A model generated the notes under the pieces. It saw only the letters and a list, made by a program, of their open reading frames with translations. It searched no databases and was not told where the DNA came from. The translations under genes and the position numbers were made by a program. Shown here piece after piece: positions 7,507 through 14,501 of a stretch of DNA of 36,527 nucleotides. Source of the stretch: DAOTTX01 sp034437515 (GTDB lineage Bacteria; Chloroflexota; Anaerolineae; Aggregatilineales; Phototrophicaceae); NCBI GenBank assembly GCA_034437515.1, contig DAOTTX010000200.1, positions 1 to 36,527 on the forward strand, written 5' to 3'. How positions within the stretch are numbered: position 1 is the first letter of the stretch; the number at the start of each line of letters is the position of its first letter.

Positions 7507-7949
7507 TGCACGACTATCCCATTCTCGAATACGACGCTGACGCCGGGGATGCCATCATCGAACCGGCGAAGGTGCTTAAACGTATCGACGCGATGCCAGC
7601 GCATCTGGTGTTTTGCTTCTTCCGTGATGTGCTCGACGTCGTCTGTGCGGAAGCTGAGACGATCTACATGCTGGGCAGCGAGATCGGCCCCAATGCGGTT
7701 TACGGCCTGCGTGTGCCGGATCACAATGGTGTCGAGAAGCCGGTCGCGGTGCTGCACCCCGGCGTGGGTGCGCCGCTGGCGGCGGCGTTCTTCGCAGTGG
7801 CCCGTTTTCGCGGTGTGGATTTCGCGCAGCTCCTCTACGGCGGCGACGATGTCAGCGGCGATGTGTGGGATCACCGAGGGTGGCAACAACACAAAACCGG
7901 ACGAGAGAAGTTATTCTGGTTGGCGGTAGAAGCGGTGCTGAGGCTTTAA
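7506..7949 (+). pseudogene. Nucleoside phosphorylase family gene with an in-frame internal deletion
   Basis: The 147-residue frame starts at ATG 7506, overlapping the previous stop. Residues 1-90 match the N-terminal part of a PNP/UDP-type nucleoside phosphorylase: YPILEYD, IIEPAKVLKRID, MPAHLVFCFF, a central SEIGPNAVYGL and HPGVGAPLAAA. The text then jumps to what is normally the C-terminal part (EMEAAAFFAVARFRGV...LYGGDDVSG, WDHRGW, REKLFWLAVEAVL). The join lies at LAAAFF (bases 7776-7793), where both family segments carry an Ala-Ala-Ala-Phe-like string. About 100 residues are absent, including the usual GGAGVL and RDEGTSYHY core and the EME of the active site. The frame stays open, so a protein may still be made, but phosphorylase activity is very unlikely. 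The identity of the two halves is from memory of the family, not a search. Confidence 0.7.
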
Positions 7950-7951
7950 CC

Positions 7952-8380
7952 ATGCAGACGATCATTATCACCGGGTTGGTCATCGTAGAGAAGATCGCGC
8001 TCACGCTCGACCTCGCCCGTCATTATAGCGCCGCCGGGCAGCGGGTCACGGTCGTAGATAACGTCGCCCGGTTGCCCATCGACACGCTTGATGTGCCAGC
8101 GGCAATCGATTATCAGCGGCTCGCCCGTGATATTTTGCCAGAACTTGATACGATAATCACACAGGCCGATGCGGGTGTCCTGTTGGTCGCGCTTTCCGAG
8201 CAGGTGCCGCCGGATGCCCTTTTCGGCACGTTGGCGAGTTTCGATGATATGACCGTACTGGCGCTCATCGACCTGCGGACGTGCGACTGCTTCCCGGCGA
8301 TGCGTGAACGGCTGGAACAGTACGCCGACCTGACGATTTACTGTCCATATGAGTTAGAGGACGTCATCAACAAGTTATGA
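7952..8380 (+). CDS. Small P-loop-like NTPase-fold protein with a degenerate Walker A
   Basis: A 142-residue protein from ATG 7952. The N terminus MQTIIITGLVIVEKIALTLDLARHYSAAGQRVTVVDN reads like the beta1-P-loop-alpha1-beta2 of a MinD/SIMIBI-type NTPase, but the loop is G-L-V-I-V-E-K-I instead of G-x4-GK[ST]. Gly and Lys are kept; the Gly before Lys and the Ser/Thr after it are lost. VLLVALSEQVPPDALF and MTVLALIDLRTCDCF look like later strands. Whether it binds nucleotide is unclear. Its stop overlaps the next start by four bases (ATGA), so it belongs to the coupled operon. Confidence 0.55.
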   Translation: MQTIIITGLVIVEKIALTLDLARHYSAAGQRVTVVDNVARLPIDTLDVPAAIDYQRLARDILPELDTIITQADAGVLLVALSEQVPPDALFGTLASFDDMTVLALIDLRTCDCFPAMRERLEQYADLTIYCPYELEDVINKL

Positions 8381-8961
8381 ACGATGAACAGATCAACGAC
8401 CTGCACATCCTGCGCACAGCGGCACAGCAACGCGAGTGGACGACCGCACAGGACACCCTCAAGCGGTTGCTGACCGGCATTGATCCGCTGATTGCGTTGA
8501 GCATCCCGGCACGGCAGGCGCAGAAGTTCCTGCCCCGCTTTGAGAAGCATTATCCCGACGCCACATGGCTGCGTGAACTCATGCTCACGGTCATCTCTTA
8601 CGGGTCGTCGCCCAATGAACTCCCCCGTAACGTGATCGCGCAGTTCGACGGCCCCGGCTACCGACAATTTATCGTCGGTGTGTTTGACTTAGCCCAGGCC
8701 GTGCAGCAACAGTTCACCGTGTTTGAACGCTACAGCCATCTGACCAACGCGACCGCGAATATCATCCTCGCGGATTTGCAGAATGTCTATTTCACGCGCC
8801 ATCCGGCGCAGTACGCACAGTTCAACGACCCGGAGACAAGCGACGAAGACCGGGCGGCGATTCAGCAAGATTTCTGGCTGGATAAGGGCGTGGCGTGGCG
8901 CGATGCCGCGACATGGCTTGAGGTCGCCTCGGACGTAGAAGATCGGCTGCATAACCGATGA
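8377..8961 (+). CDS. Unrecognised helical protein of the coupled operon
   Basis: A 194-residue cytoplasmic protein that I do not recognise. It is rich in Gln, Ala and Leu, and mostly helical by eye. Possible landmarks are IPARQAQKFLPRFEKHYP (about residues 43-60) and the C-terminal KGVAWRDAATWLEVASDVEDRL. There is no signal peptide or transmembrane segment. It starts within the previous stop (ATGA) and its own stop overlaps the next start the same way, so its dose should follow that of the P-loop-like and STAS-like neighbours. A role as their partner is inference. Confidence 0.6.
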   Translation: MNDEQINDLHILRTAAQQREWTTAQDTLKRLLTGIDPLIALSIPARQAQKFLPRFEKHYPDATWLRELMLTVISYGSSPNELPRNVIAQFDGPGYRQFIVGVFDLAQAVQQQFTVFERYSHLTNATANIILADLQNVYFTRHPAQYAQFNDPETSDEDRAAIQQDFWLDKGVAWRDAATWLEVASDVEDRLHNR

Positions 8962-9362
8962 GTAACGAAGAGACCACTAAACATTGTGTGTACGATCAAA
9001 TTGCCGGGAGCATCCACCGGTTTACGATAGCCATTGCTGACCGGCAGGCGATGGACGAGTTCATCCCGGTTATGGCGGACATCTTCGACACCACCCCACC
9101 CGATGAAACCGTGCTGCTGCTGATTGACTTTCGACCGGACGGCATCCCGCCGTTGCGCTACGCGGTGCAGTCCTTGCGGGAGATGATCAAAGATCGAGAG
9201 ACACCTTACATCCGGGCGGCATATCTGCATGAGGCCAACGTCATCACCTCGCTGATTACGACCTTCCTCGACCGGCTGCGCTTGAAATCCCGGCGGAAGT
9301 TGTTCACCGGCGCAGACGTCGAGGACGAGGCGCTGTCATGGCTGCTCTCTGACGAGCGGTGA
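8958..9362 (+). CDS. SpoIIAA/STAS-like small protein (operon member)
   Basis: A 134-residue protein whose ATG lies in the preceding stop codon. The pattern of an N-terminal strand, a helix (DRQAMDEFIPVMADIF), a strand with TVLLLIDFRPDG, a long helix and a C-terminal EDEALSWLLSDE is like the short SpoIIAA/STAS-type proteins common in Anaerolineae. The protein at 29999 has the same order of elements and a similar end (METALNYVRED). The usual phosphorylated Ser of true anti-anti-sigma factors is not obvious. A regulatory switch role is inferred. Confidence 0.5.
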   Translation: MSNEETTKHCVYDQIAGSIHRFTIAIADRQAMDEFIPVMADIFDTTPPDETVLLLIDFRPDGIPPLRYAVQSLREMIKDRETPYIRAAYLHEANVITSLITTFLDRLRLKSRRKLFTGADVEDEALSWLLSDER

Positions 9363-9386
9363 ACGTATGCCGAAATGCCTAACACA

Positions 9387-9490
9387 GACCCCACCCCGGC
9401 CTGACGTGCGATCGGGAAGCCTCCACCGCTTTCAGTGGAGGTGACGCGATCCGTAGGATGCGATCCATAGGATCGTGATGGTGGGGGTTT
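9387..9490. repeat. Interspersed GC-rich repeat element, copy B, with hairpin and tandem 14-mers
   Basis: The block begins GACCCCACCCCGGCCTGACG, nearly the same as the start of copy C (13266), and ends GGTGGGGGTTT. Inside are a 7-bp hairpin CCTCCAC/GTGGAGG (9420-9441) and two tandem units GCGATCC(G/A)TAGGAT (9446-9459, 9460-9473), 13 of 14 alike. It sits in the leader of metH. I could not match it to a cobalamin or SAM riboswitch. Confidence 0.5.
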
Positions 9491-9501
9491 AGAATCATGA
9501 C

Positions 9502-9529
9502 TTACAAAAACGATAGAAAAACATATAGA
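9502..9529 (+). promoter_or_regulatory. Candidate metH promoter
   Basis: TTACAA at 9502-9507 and TATAGA at 9524-9529 are 16 bp apart, ahead of ATG 9553. The -10 box overlaps a direct repeat TAGAAAAACA (9514-9523 and 9526-9535). The match to consensus is moderate. Confidence 0.4.
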
Positions 9530-9552
9530 AAAACAAAGGCGAGACTTACCGT

Positions 9553-12500
9553 ATGACAACAACAACGATCAAGAACACCACACCGACCAAGCGCACGTTC
9601 ACCAACCGGCGCTATCTGGATGCGATTGACGACCACATCGTCATCTTCGACGGCGCGATGGGCACCAGCATCCAGGGCTATGACCTGACTGTCGAGGACT
9701 ACGGCGGGCAGCAATACGACGGCTGCGTCGATTATCTGGTCATCACCCGCCCGGCGATGATCGAGGAAATCCACGCCTCGTTTTTGAGCGTGGGCAGCGA
9801 AGTCGTGGAAACCAATACGTTCCGGGGCAACCACTGGACGCTGGGCGAATACGGCCTCGGTGAGCGCACGGTGGAGATCAACAAGGCGGCGGCGGCGCTG
9901 GCACGGCGTGTGTGTGATCGCTTCGAGCAAGAGACGGGCATCCCGCGTTTTGTGGCGGGCAGCATCGGGCCGAGCGGCAAGCTGCCCTCCGGCGATGATC
10001 CTGACCTGAGCGACGTGAACTTTGAAGAACTCGCCGATCTCTTTTACGAGCAGGCGTCGGGGCTGGTCGAAGGCGGCGCGGATGTGCTGTTGATCGAGAC
10101 GTCGCAGGACATCCTCGAAGTCAAGGCGGCGGTGGTCGGCATCAATCGTTACTTCGCCGACAGCGGCAACCGCATTCCGCTGCAAGTGCAGATCACGCTC
10201 GACGTCTCCGGGCGGATGCTGTTCGGTACGGATGTCGCCAGCGCGTTGACCACACTGGAAAGCCTGCCGATTGACGTCATCGGTATGAACTGCTCCACCG
10301 GGCCGGAGTATATGCGCCAGCCCGTGCAGTATTTGATCGAGCATAGCACGCTGCCGATCAGTGTATTACCCAACGCCGGCCTGCCGATCAACGTGGATGG
10401 CGAGGCCGTCTACCCGATGGAACCCGATCCGTTTAGCGAGATGGTCAGCGAGTTCACCCGCTGGGGTGTCAACGTGGTTGGCGGGTGCTGTGGCACCAAA
10501 CCGGCGCATCTGGCGAAGCTATATAAGGCCGTGCATGGGCACAGCTACGAGGAATTACTGGCAAATGCCCCCCACCAATCACAGATGGGCACCGCCTCTC
10601 CCGCAGAGGGCGAGGGATTTAGGGTGAAGGGGCGCATCGAACGCACGAAACCCAAGCGGCGCGACCCGGCACAGCAGGCGCGGTTGTCTTCGGGGATGAC
10701 GACCTCACCGATGGTGTTCACCCCCGGCCCCACATTGATCGGTGAGCGCGTCAACAGCCAGGGGAGCCGCAAGGTCAAGCGGCTGCTGCTGGAAGACGAT
10801 TACGAAAGTCTGGTGCAGATCGCGGTCGGTCAGGTGGAAAACGGCGCACACATGCTCGATATCTGCGTGGCGCTGACCGAACGCGACGACGAAAAAGAGC
10901 AGATGGAGAATCTGGTCAAAAAGTTGTCGATGAGCGTCGAGGCTCCGCTGATTATCGACACGACCGAGCCTGACGTCGCAGAGGCGGCGCTGGCGCTGTA
11001 TCCCGGTCGCGGGGTGATTAACGGCAACAATCTCGAAAACGGGCGTGAGCGCATCGACTCCATTTTACCGATTGCGGTCAAGCACGGCGCGGCGGTGTTG
11101 AGCATGTCCATCGACGAGGACGGCATGGCACACACCCGTGAGAAGAAGCTGGAAATCGCCGAGCGCATCACCGGAATCGCGGTGAACGATTATGGTATGT
11201 CACCGGAAGACCTGATCTTCGACACGCTGACCTTTCCACTCACCACCGGGCAGGAAGAACTACGCAACGACGCGGTTGAGACCATCGAGGGCATCCGTTT
11301 GATTAAAGAGCACATCCCCGGTGTGATGACCGCGTTGGGTGTGAGTAACGTCAGCTTTGGCGTCAGCCTGGGGGCGCGGAGTGTGCTGAACAGCGTGTTC
11401 TTGTATCACGCGGTCAAGGCCGGTTTGGATATGGCAATCGTCAACCCGGCGCACATCACCCCGTATGCGGAGATCCCCGAAGATCAGCGCAAGATCACCG
11501 AAGATCTGATCTTCAACAGTGACCCGGACGCGCTGCCGCGTTTCATCCAGTATTTTGAGCAGAATGATGTGGAGGTCAGCGGCAACGAGAAAGAAGACCC
11601 GACCAAAGACATGACCACCGAAGAGGCGCTGCACTGGCAGATCACCCACCGCAAGAAAGAAGGGTTGGAAGCGTTGATCGACGACAGCCTGACGCGGCAA
11701 GACCCGGTCGGTGTGTTGAACAACGTGCTGCTGCCCGCCATGAAAGAAGTGGGCGATAAGTTCGGCGCGGGTGAGTTGATCCTGCCGTTCGTGCTGCAAT
11801 CGGCTGAGGCGATGAAAAAGGCCGTTGCCTACCTTGAGGGCTTCATGGAAAAAGCCGAAGGCTCGACGAAGGGGACGGTCGTACTGGCGACGGTTTACGG
11901 CGACGTCCACGACATCGGTAAGAACCTCGTCAAGACCATACTGAGCAACAACGGCTACACCGTCCACGACATCGGCAAACAGGTGCCGGTCAACACCATC
12001 ATTGAGAAGGCGCAGGAATACAACGCGGACGCCATCGGCCTCTCCGCGCTGCTGGTGAGCACATCCAAGCAGATGCCGCTGGTGGTCAACGAACTGGCCC
12101 GGCGCGGCCTGGAATACCCGGTGCTGGTCGGCGGCGCGGCGATCAACCGGAAGTTCGGGCGGCGGATTCTGTTCCTCGACGACAGCGGCGACCCATACGC
12201 GCCGGGGGTGTTCTACTGCAAGGATGCGTTTGAAGGTCTCGCCGTGATGGATAAGCTGGTCGTGCCGGAAGCGCGCGAGCAGTTCCTACAAGAAACCGTT
12301 CAGGATGCCTACGCCGAACTCGACAAGAAGCGACCGCAACGGGCAAAGGTCGCGCCGTCCCCGGTCAAGACGGTCAAACCCGCGCCGGACGTCCCGACGC
12401 CGCCCTTCTGGGGGTCGAGACTGGTGGATTACATGCCGCTGGAAATCGTGCTGCGTTATCTGCACAAACCGGAACTCTACCGGCTCAGTTGGGGGGCGAA

Positions 12501-13212
12501 GAACACACGCGGCGAGGCGTGGGACAAGCTCGAAGCCGAATTTGAGGCCCGGCTCGACCAGATGAGCAAGGCCGCCGTACATGAGAAAACACTGCTCCCA
12601 CAGGCCGTTTACGGTTATTTCCCCGCGCAGAGTGACGGCAATGACCTGGTCATCTACGATCCGGAGCCGTTCCAGCAGGGCAACGGCGCATTACCGCAGA
12701 AGATCGAGGTCGCTCGGTTTAAGTTCCCGCGTCAACCAGGTGGTGAATACCTGTGCATCAGCGATTACTACGCCCCTGCTGATGGCGATCAGATCGACGT
12801 GTTGACGCTGCAAGTCGTCACGGTGGGTGAGGTCGCGTCGGAAGCGTTCGAAAAGCTGCAAACCGCCGACAACTACAGCGAGGCATATTTCTTTCACGGG
12901 CTGGCGGTGCAGGCCGCAGAAGCGACCGCCAACTATATGACGCGCCACGTCCGGCAGGAACTCGGCCTCGCGGACAGGCGCGGCAAACGCTATAGCTGGG
13001 GGTACCCGGCCTGCCCCGACCTGGAAGATCACCGGATCGTGTTTGATCTGCTGCCGCAAACCGGTGAAATCGGCCTGACACTGACCGACGAGAGCTATCA
13101 ACTGGTGCCGGAACAGTCCACAGCGGCGATCTTCGCGCACCACCCGGACGCGAAATACTACAGCGTCGGCAACCTCGACCGCTCCGCGCAAATTTTGGGT
13201 GAAGAGGGGTAG
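9553..13212 (+). CDS. metH: Cobalamin-dependent methionine synthase
   Basis: A full-length 1219-residue enzyme that moves the methyl group of 5-methyltetrahydrofolate to homocysteine through methylcobalamin. The homocysteine domain (about 1-330) has zinc ligands Cys247 (MNCSTGP) and Cys312/Cys313 (GGCCGT). The folate domain (about 395-650) starts with LIGERVNSQGS. The cobalamin cap and domain (about 690-910) have D784-V-H786-D-I-G, where His786 is the lower axial ligand, and the SxL..ST and GG motifs. The reactivation domain (about 950-1219) ends with SWGYPACPD and YYSVG. An unusual point is that the linker at about residues 340-360 is encoded by a copy of the intergenic GC-rich repeat. The gene is flanked by promoters and repeats, with no operon partner and no visible riboswitch. 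Confidence 0.97.
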   Translation: MTTTTIKNTTPTKRTFTNRRYLDAIDDHIVIFDGAMGTSIQGYDLTVEDYGGQQYDGCVDYLVITRPAMIEEIHASFLSVGSEVVETNTFRGNHWTLGEYGLGERTVEINKAAAALARRVCDRFEQETGIPRFVAGSIGPSGKLPSGDDPDLSDVNFEELADLFYEQASGLVEGGADVLLIETSQDILEVKAAVVGINRYFADSGNRIPLQVQITLDVSGRMLFGTDVASALTTLESLPIDVIGMNCSTGPEYMRQPVQYLIEHSTLPISVLPNAGLPINVDGEAVYPMEPDPFSEMVSEFTRWGVNVVGGCCGTKPAHLAKLYKAVHGHSYEELLANAPHQSQMGTASPAEGEGFRVKGRIERTKPKRRDPAQQARLSSGMTTSPMVFTPGPTLIGERVNSQGSRKVKRLLLEDDYESLVQIAVGQVENGAHMLDICVALTERDDEKEQMENLVKKLSMSVEAPLIIDTTEPDVAEAALALYPGRGVINGNNLENGRERIDSILPIAVKHGAAVLSMSIDEDGMAHTREKKLEIAERITGIAVNDYGMSPEDLIFDTLTFPLTTGQEELRNDAVETIEGIRLIKEHIPGVMTALGVSNVSFGVSLGARSVLNSVFLYHAVKAGLDMAIVNPAHITPYAEIPEDQRKITEDLIFNSDPDALPRFIQYFEQNDVEVSGNEKEDPTKDMTTEEALHWQITHRKKEGLEALIDDSLTRQDPVGVLNNVLLPAMKEVGDKFGAGELILPFVLQSAEAMKKAVAYLEGFMEKAEGSTKGTVVLATVYGDVHDIGKNLVKTILSNNGYTVHDIGKQVPVNTIIEKAQEYNADAIGLSALLVSTSKQMPLVVNELARRGLEYPVLVGGAAINRKFGRRILFLDDSGDPYAPGVFYCKDAFEGLAVMDKLVVPEAREQFLQETVQDAYAELDKKRPQRAKVAPSPVKTVKPAPDVPTPPFWGSRLVDYMPLEIVLRYLHKPELYRLSWGAKNTRGEAWDKLEAEFEARLDQMSKAAVHEKTLLPQAVYGYFPAQSDGNDLVIYDPEPFQQGNGALPQKIEVARFKFPRQPGGEYLCISDYYAPADGDQIDVLTLQVVTVGEVASEAFEKLQTADNYSEAYFFHGLAVQAAEATANYMTRHVRQELGLADRRGKRYSWGYPACPDLEDHRIVFDLLPQTGEIGLTLTDESYQLVPEQSTAAIFAHHPDAKYYSVGNLDRSAQILGEEG
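10595..10632. repeat. GC-rich repeat copy inside the metH coding frame
   Basis: The stretch CCTCTCCCGCAGAGGGCGAG, followed by GGATTTAGGGTGAAGGGG, has the CTCTCCC...GAGGG...TTTAGGG pattern of the intergenic repeats in this window (6829, 13265, 32564). Here it is in frame and encodes about residues 348-360 (SPAEGEGFRVKG), the linker between the homocysteine and folate domains. Confidence 0.55.
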
Positions 13213-13221
13213 ATAGCATAA

Positions 13222-13500
13222 GGTCACTACGATTATAGTCTCATAGCTGTCAATTTAGGCTTTTGGACCCCACCCGGTCTGACCTGCGGTCAGCCCACCC
13301 TCCCCGTAGACAGGGAGGGTAAACTGTCTGCTAATGCTTCGATGCTGCTTCGTCCGTGCATTTTGCGGCTTTGTAGGTGCAAGTCCCCCTTTCCCCGTCT
13401 ACGGGGATAAGGGGGATTTAGGGGGATAGGGGTCAGAATAGCTGCATATTGAAGTACCATCGGCTTAAATTGACACGTATGGGTCACTACGATCACAGTC
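13222..13500. mobile_element. Nested MITE-like element downstream of metH (copy C of the GC-rich repeat, inner inverted repeats, outer direct repeats)
   Basis: The inner core 13265-13434 starts GGACCCCACCC and ends GGGGTC and contains CCCTCCCCGTAGACAGGGAGGG and CCCCGTCTACGGGG palindromes. Around it are 13-bp inverted repeats, TGTCAATTTAGGC (13248-13260) and GCTTAAATTGACA (13463-13475), 12 of 13 complementary. Outside these are direct repeats GGTCACTACGAT(T/C)A(T/C)AGTC at 13222-13240 and 13482-13500 (17 of 19 identical). No transposase frame is present, so it would need an element in trans. The rest of the 13213-13731 gap holds only the candidate operator at 13602-13633. Confidence 0.5.
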
Positions 13501-13601
13501 CACAGACTCATTCAGGGGTGACCTCTGCCACTCCTGAATTATCCCGCATAATAAGCCGAGCGTGTTCTTCTACGCTGACTTTATCGCCCTCAACATGATT
13601 C

Positions 13602-13633
13602 TTGTCATCTCTAAATATTTCGGTTTATGACAA
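13602..13633 (+). promoter_or_regulatory. Candidate operator/promoter for the two-TM protein gene
   Basis: TTGTCAT (13602-13608) and ATGACAA (13627-13633) form a perfect 7-bp inverted repeat. TTGTCA (13602) and TTATGA (13625) also make a plausible -35/-10 pair, 17 bp apart, about 105 bp ahead of the gene at 13732. No regulator gene is nearby, so this is a weak call. Confidence 0.3.
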
Positions 13634-13731
13634 TCGTATGATGAGCATCACTACTCTACGAATTTATGATCGCAGATAATATGGTCAGTACTGAGGGAGA
13701 ACAATATGCATTCAATTAGCAGGAGGAAAAG

Positions 13732-14295
13732 ATGGACAGGTTAAAACTTTTTCCGAAATTGGTTATCGTGATTGGCATCGTCTTTGCCATTATGGGGTTG
13801 GTCGCGACAGGTGGTGGAATCTATCTCCGGTCATTCGTTGGGAATCAACTCGCCGAGCAGAACATTATGACCACCGGTGATGCCTCGATCCCGAACGAGC
13901 TGGTCGATGACATCCCGACCGCACTCAGCATGGCGGATATTATCCAGGAACACGCGGACAACCGCACCAATGGCCTGAGTTATGCCGAGATGGGGCGCTT
14001 CGCAGTCCCCAGTGGCGACCCTGCCGGCACCAGCAACCCCGATGAAGCGTTGCTCGACGAAAACGGCAATCCGGTGCCCAATCAGGCGCGTGACACGCAG
14101 TTGACCGCTTCCGGCCTGGTCACGTCGCTGAGTTTGTCCGCAATGGCAATCGGCGCTTCCTACGGGACGATTGCAATAGGTATCGCGTTCACCATACTCG
14201 GTATCGTGGTCGCCGGCCTGGGCTACGCGCTGCTGGGTCTGATCTCACCAGAGGTCGCCGAACGGTTCGGCCTCAAACCGGTGGCAACGACCTAA
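13732..14295 (+). CDS. Membrane protein with two transmembrane segments and an extracytoplasmic loop
   Basis: A 187-residue protein starting at ATG 13732 with a strong AGGAGG site. TM1 is at about residues 10-31 (VIVIGIVFAIMGLVATGGGIY). A polar loop of about 100 residues includes MADIIQEHADNRTNGLSYAEMGRF and an Asn/Pro/Asp-rich part. TM2 is at about residues 140-170 (GIAFTILGIVVAGLGYALLGLI). I recognise no family. The loop may face the outside. It is a single-gene unit with its own terminator. Confidence 0.7.
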   Translation: MDRLKLFPKLVIVIGIVFAIMGLVATGGGIYLRSFVGNQLAEQNIMTTGDASIPNELVDDIPTALSMADIIQEHADNRTNGLSYAEMGRFAVPSGDPAGTSNPDEALLDENGNPVPNQARDTQLTASGLVTSLSLSAMAIGASYGTIAIGIAFTILGIVVAGLGYALLGLISPEVAERFGLKPVATT

Positions 14296-14317
14296 CAAGT
14301 TCATCCATCGTCTCTAC

Positions 14318-14352
14318 AGCACTTTCTCACTTATGTGGGAAAGTGCTTTTTT
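14318..14352 (+). terminator. Rho-independent terminator after the two-TM protein gene
   Basis: A 13-bp stem AGCACTTTCTCAC/GTGGGAAAGTGCT (one wobble pair) with a TTAT loop is followed by a run of T to 14352. Confidence 0.92.
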
Positions 14353-14403
14353 GTTTGTGTGGCGATGAAATCACGCTTTACACACCGCTTACCCTGCGTC
14401 CTG

Positions 14404-14434
14404 TTGACAGTAGTTACCCACCGCATGTTATAAT
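14404..14434 (+). promoter_or_regulatory. Promoter for the CBM-LysM surface protein operon
   Basis: Perfect TTGACA (14404-14409) and TATAAT (14429-14434) are separated by 19 bp, slightly long. Between the promoter and the gene is an inverted repeat CGTTAT/ATAACG (14453-14458 and 14465-14470), which could be an operator. Confidence 0.55.
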
Positions 14435-14501
14435 CCGACCTCGTATTGACATCGTTATCGACGTATAACGGCGACAAAGTGTGCTTTAAGAGGTGACGAC
14501 T

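Noticed and set aside
9363..9552. Cobalamin or SAM riboswitch in the metH leader
   Set aside because: A hairpin and tandem 14-mers exist, but I find no match to the conserved cores of these riboswitches; the sequence fits the interspersed repeat family better.
9502..10344. Long open frame on the minus strand over the 5' part of metH
   Set aside because: Its protein has no recognisable domain, is rich in Arg/His/Gln, and the opposite strand encodes a complete methionine synthase domain.
11260..11967. 235-codon minus-strand frame inside metH
   Set aside because: Covers the folate and cobalamin domains in antisense and shows no family of its own.
13290..13511. Small minus-strand frame downstream of metH
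   Set aside because: Its middle (LTPIPLNPPYPRRRGKGD) is simply the translation of the GC-rich repeat.
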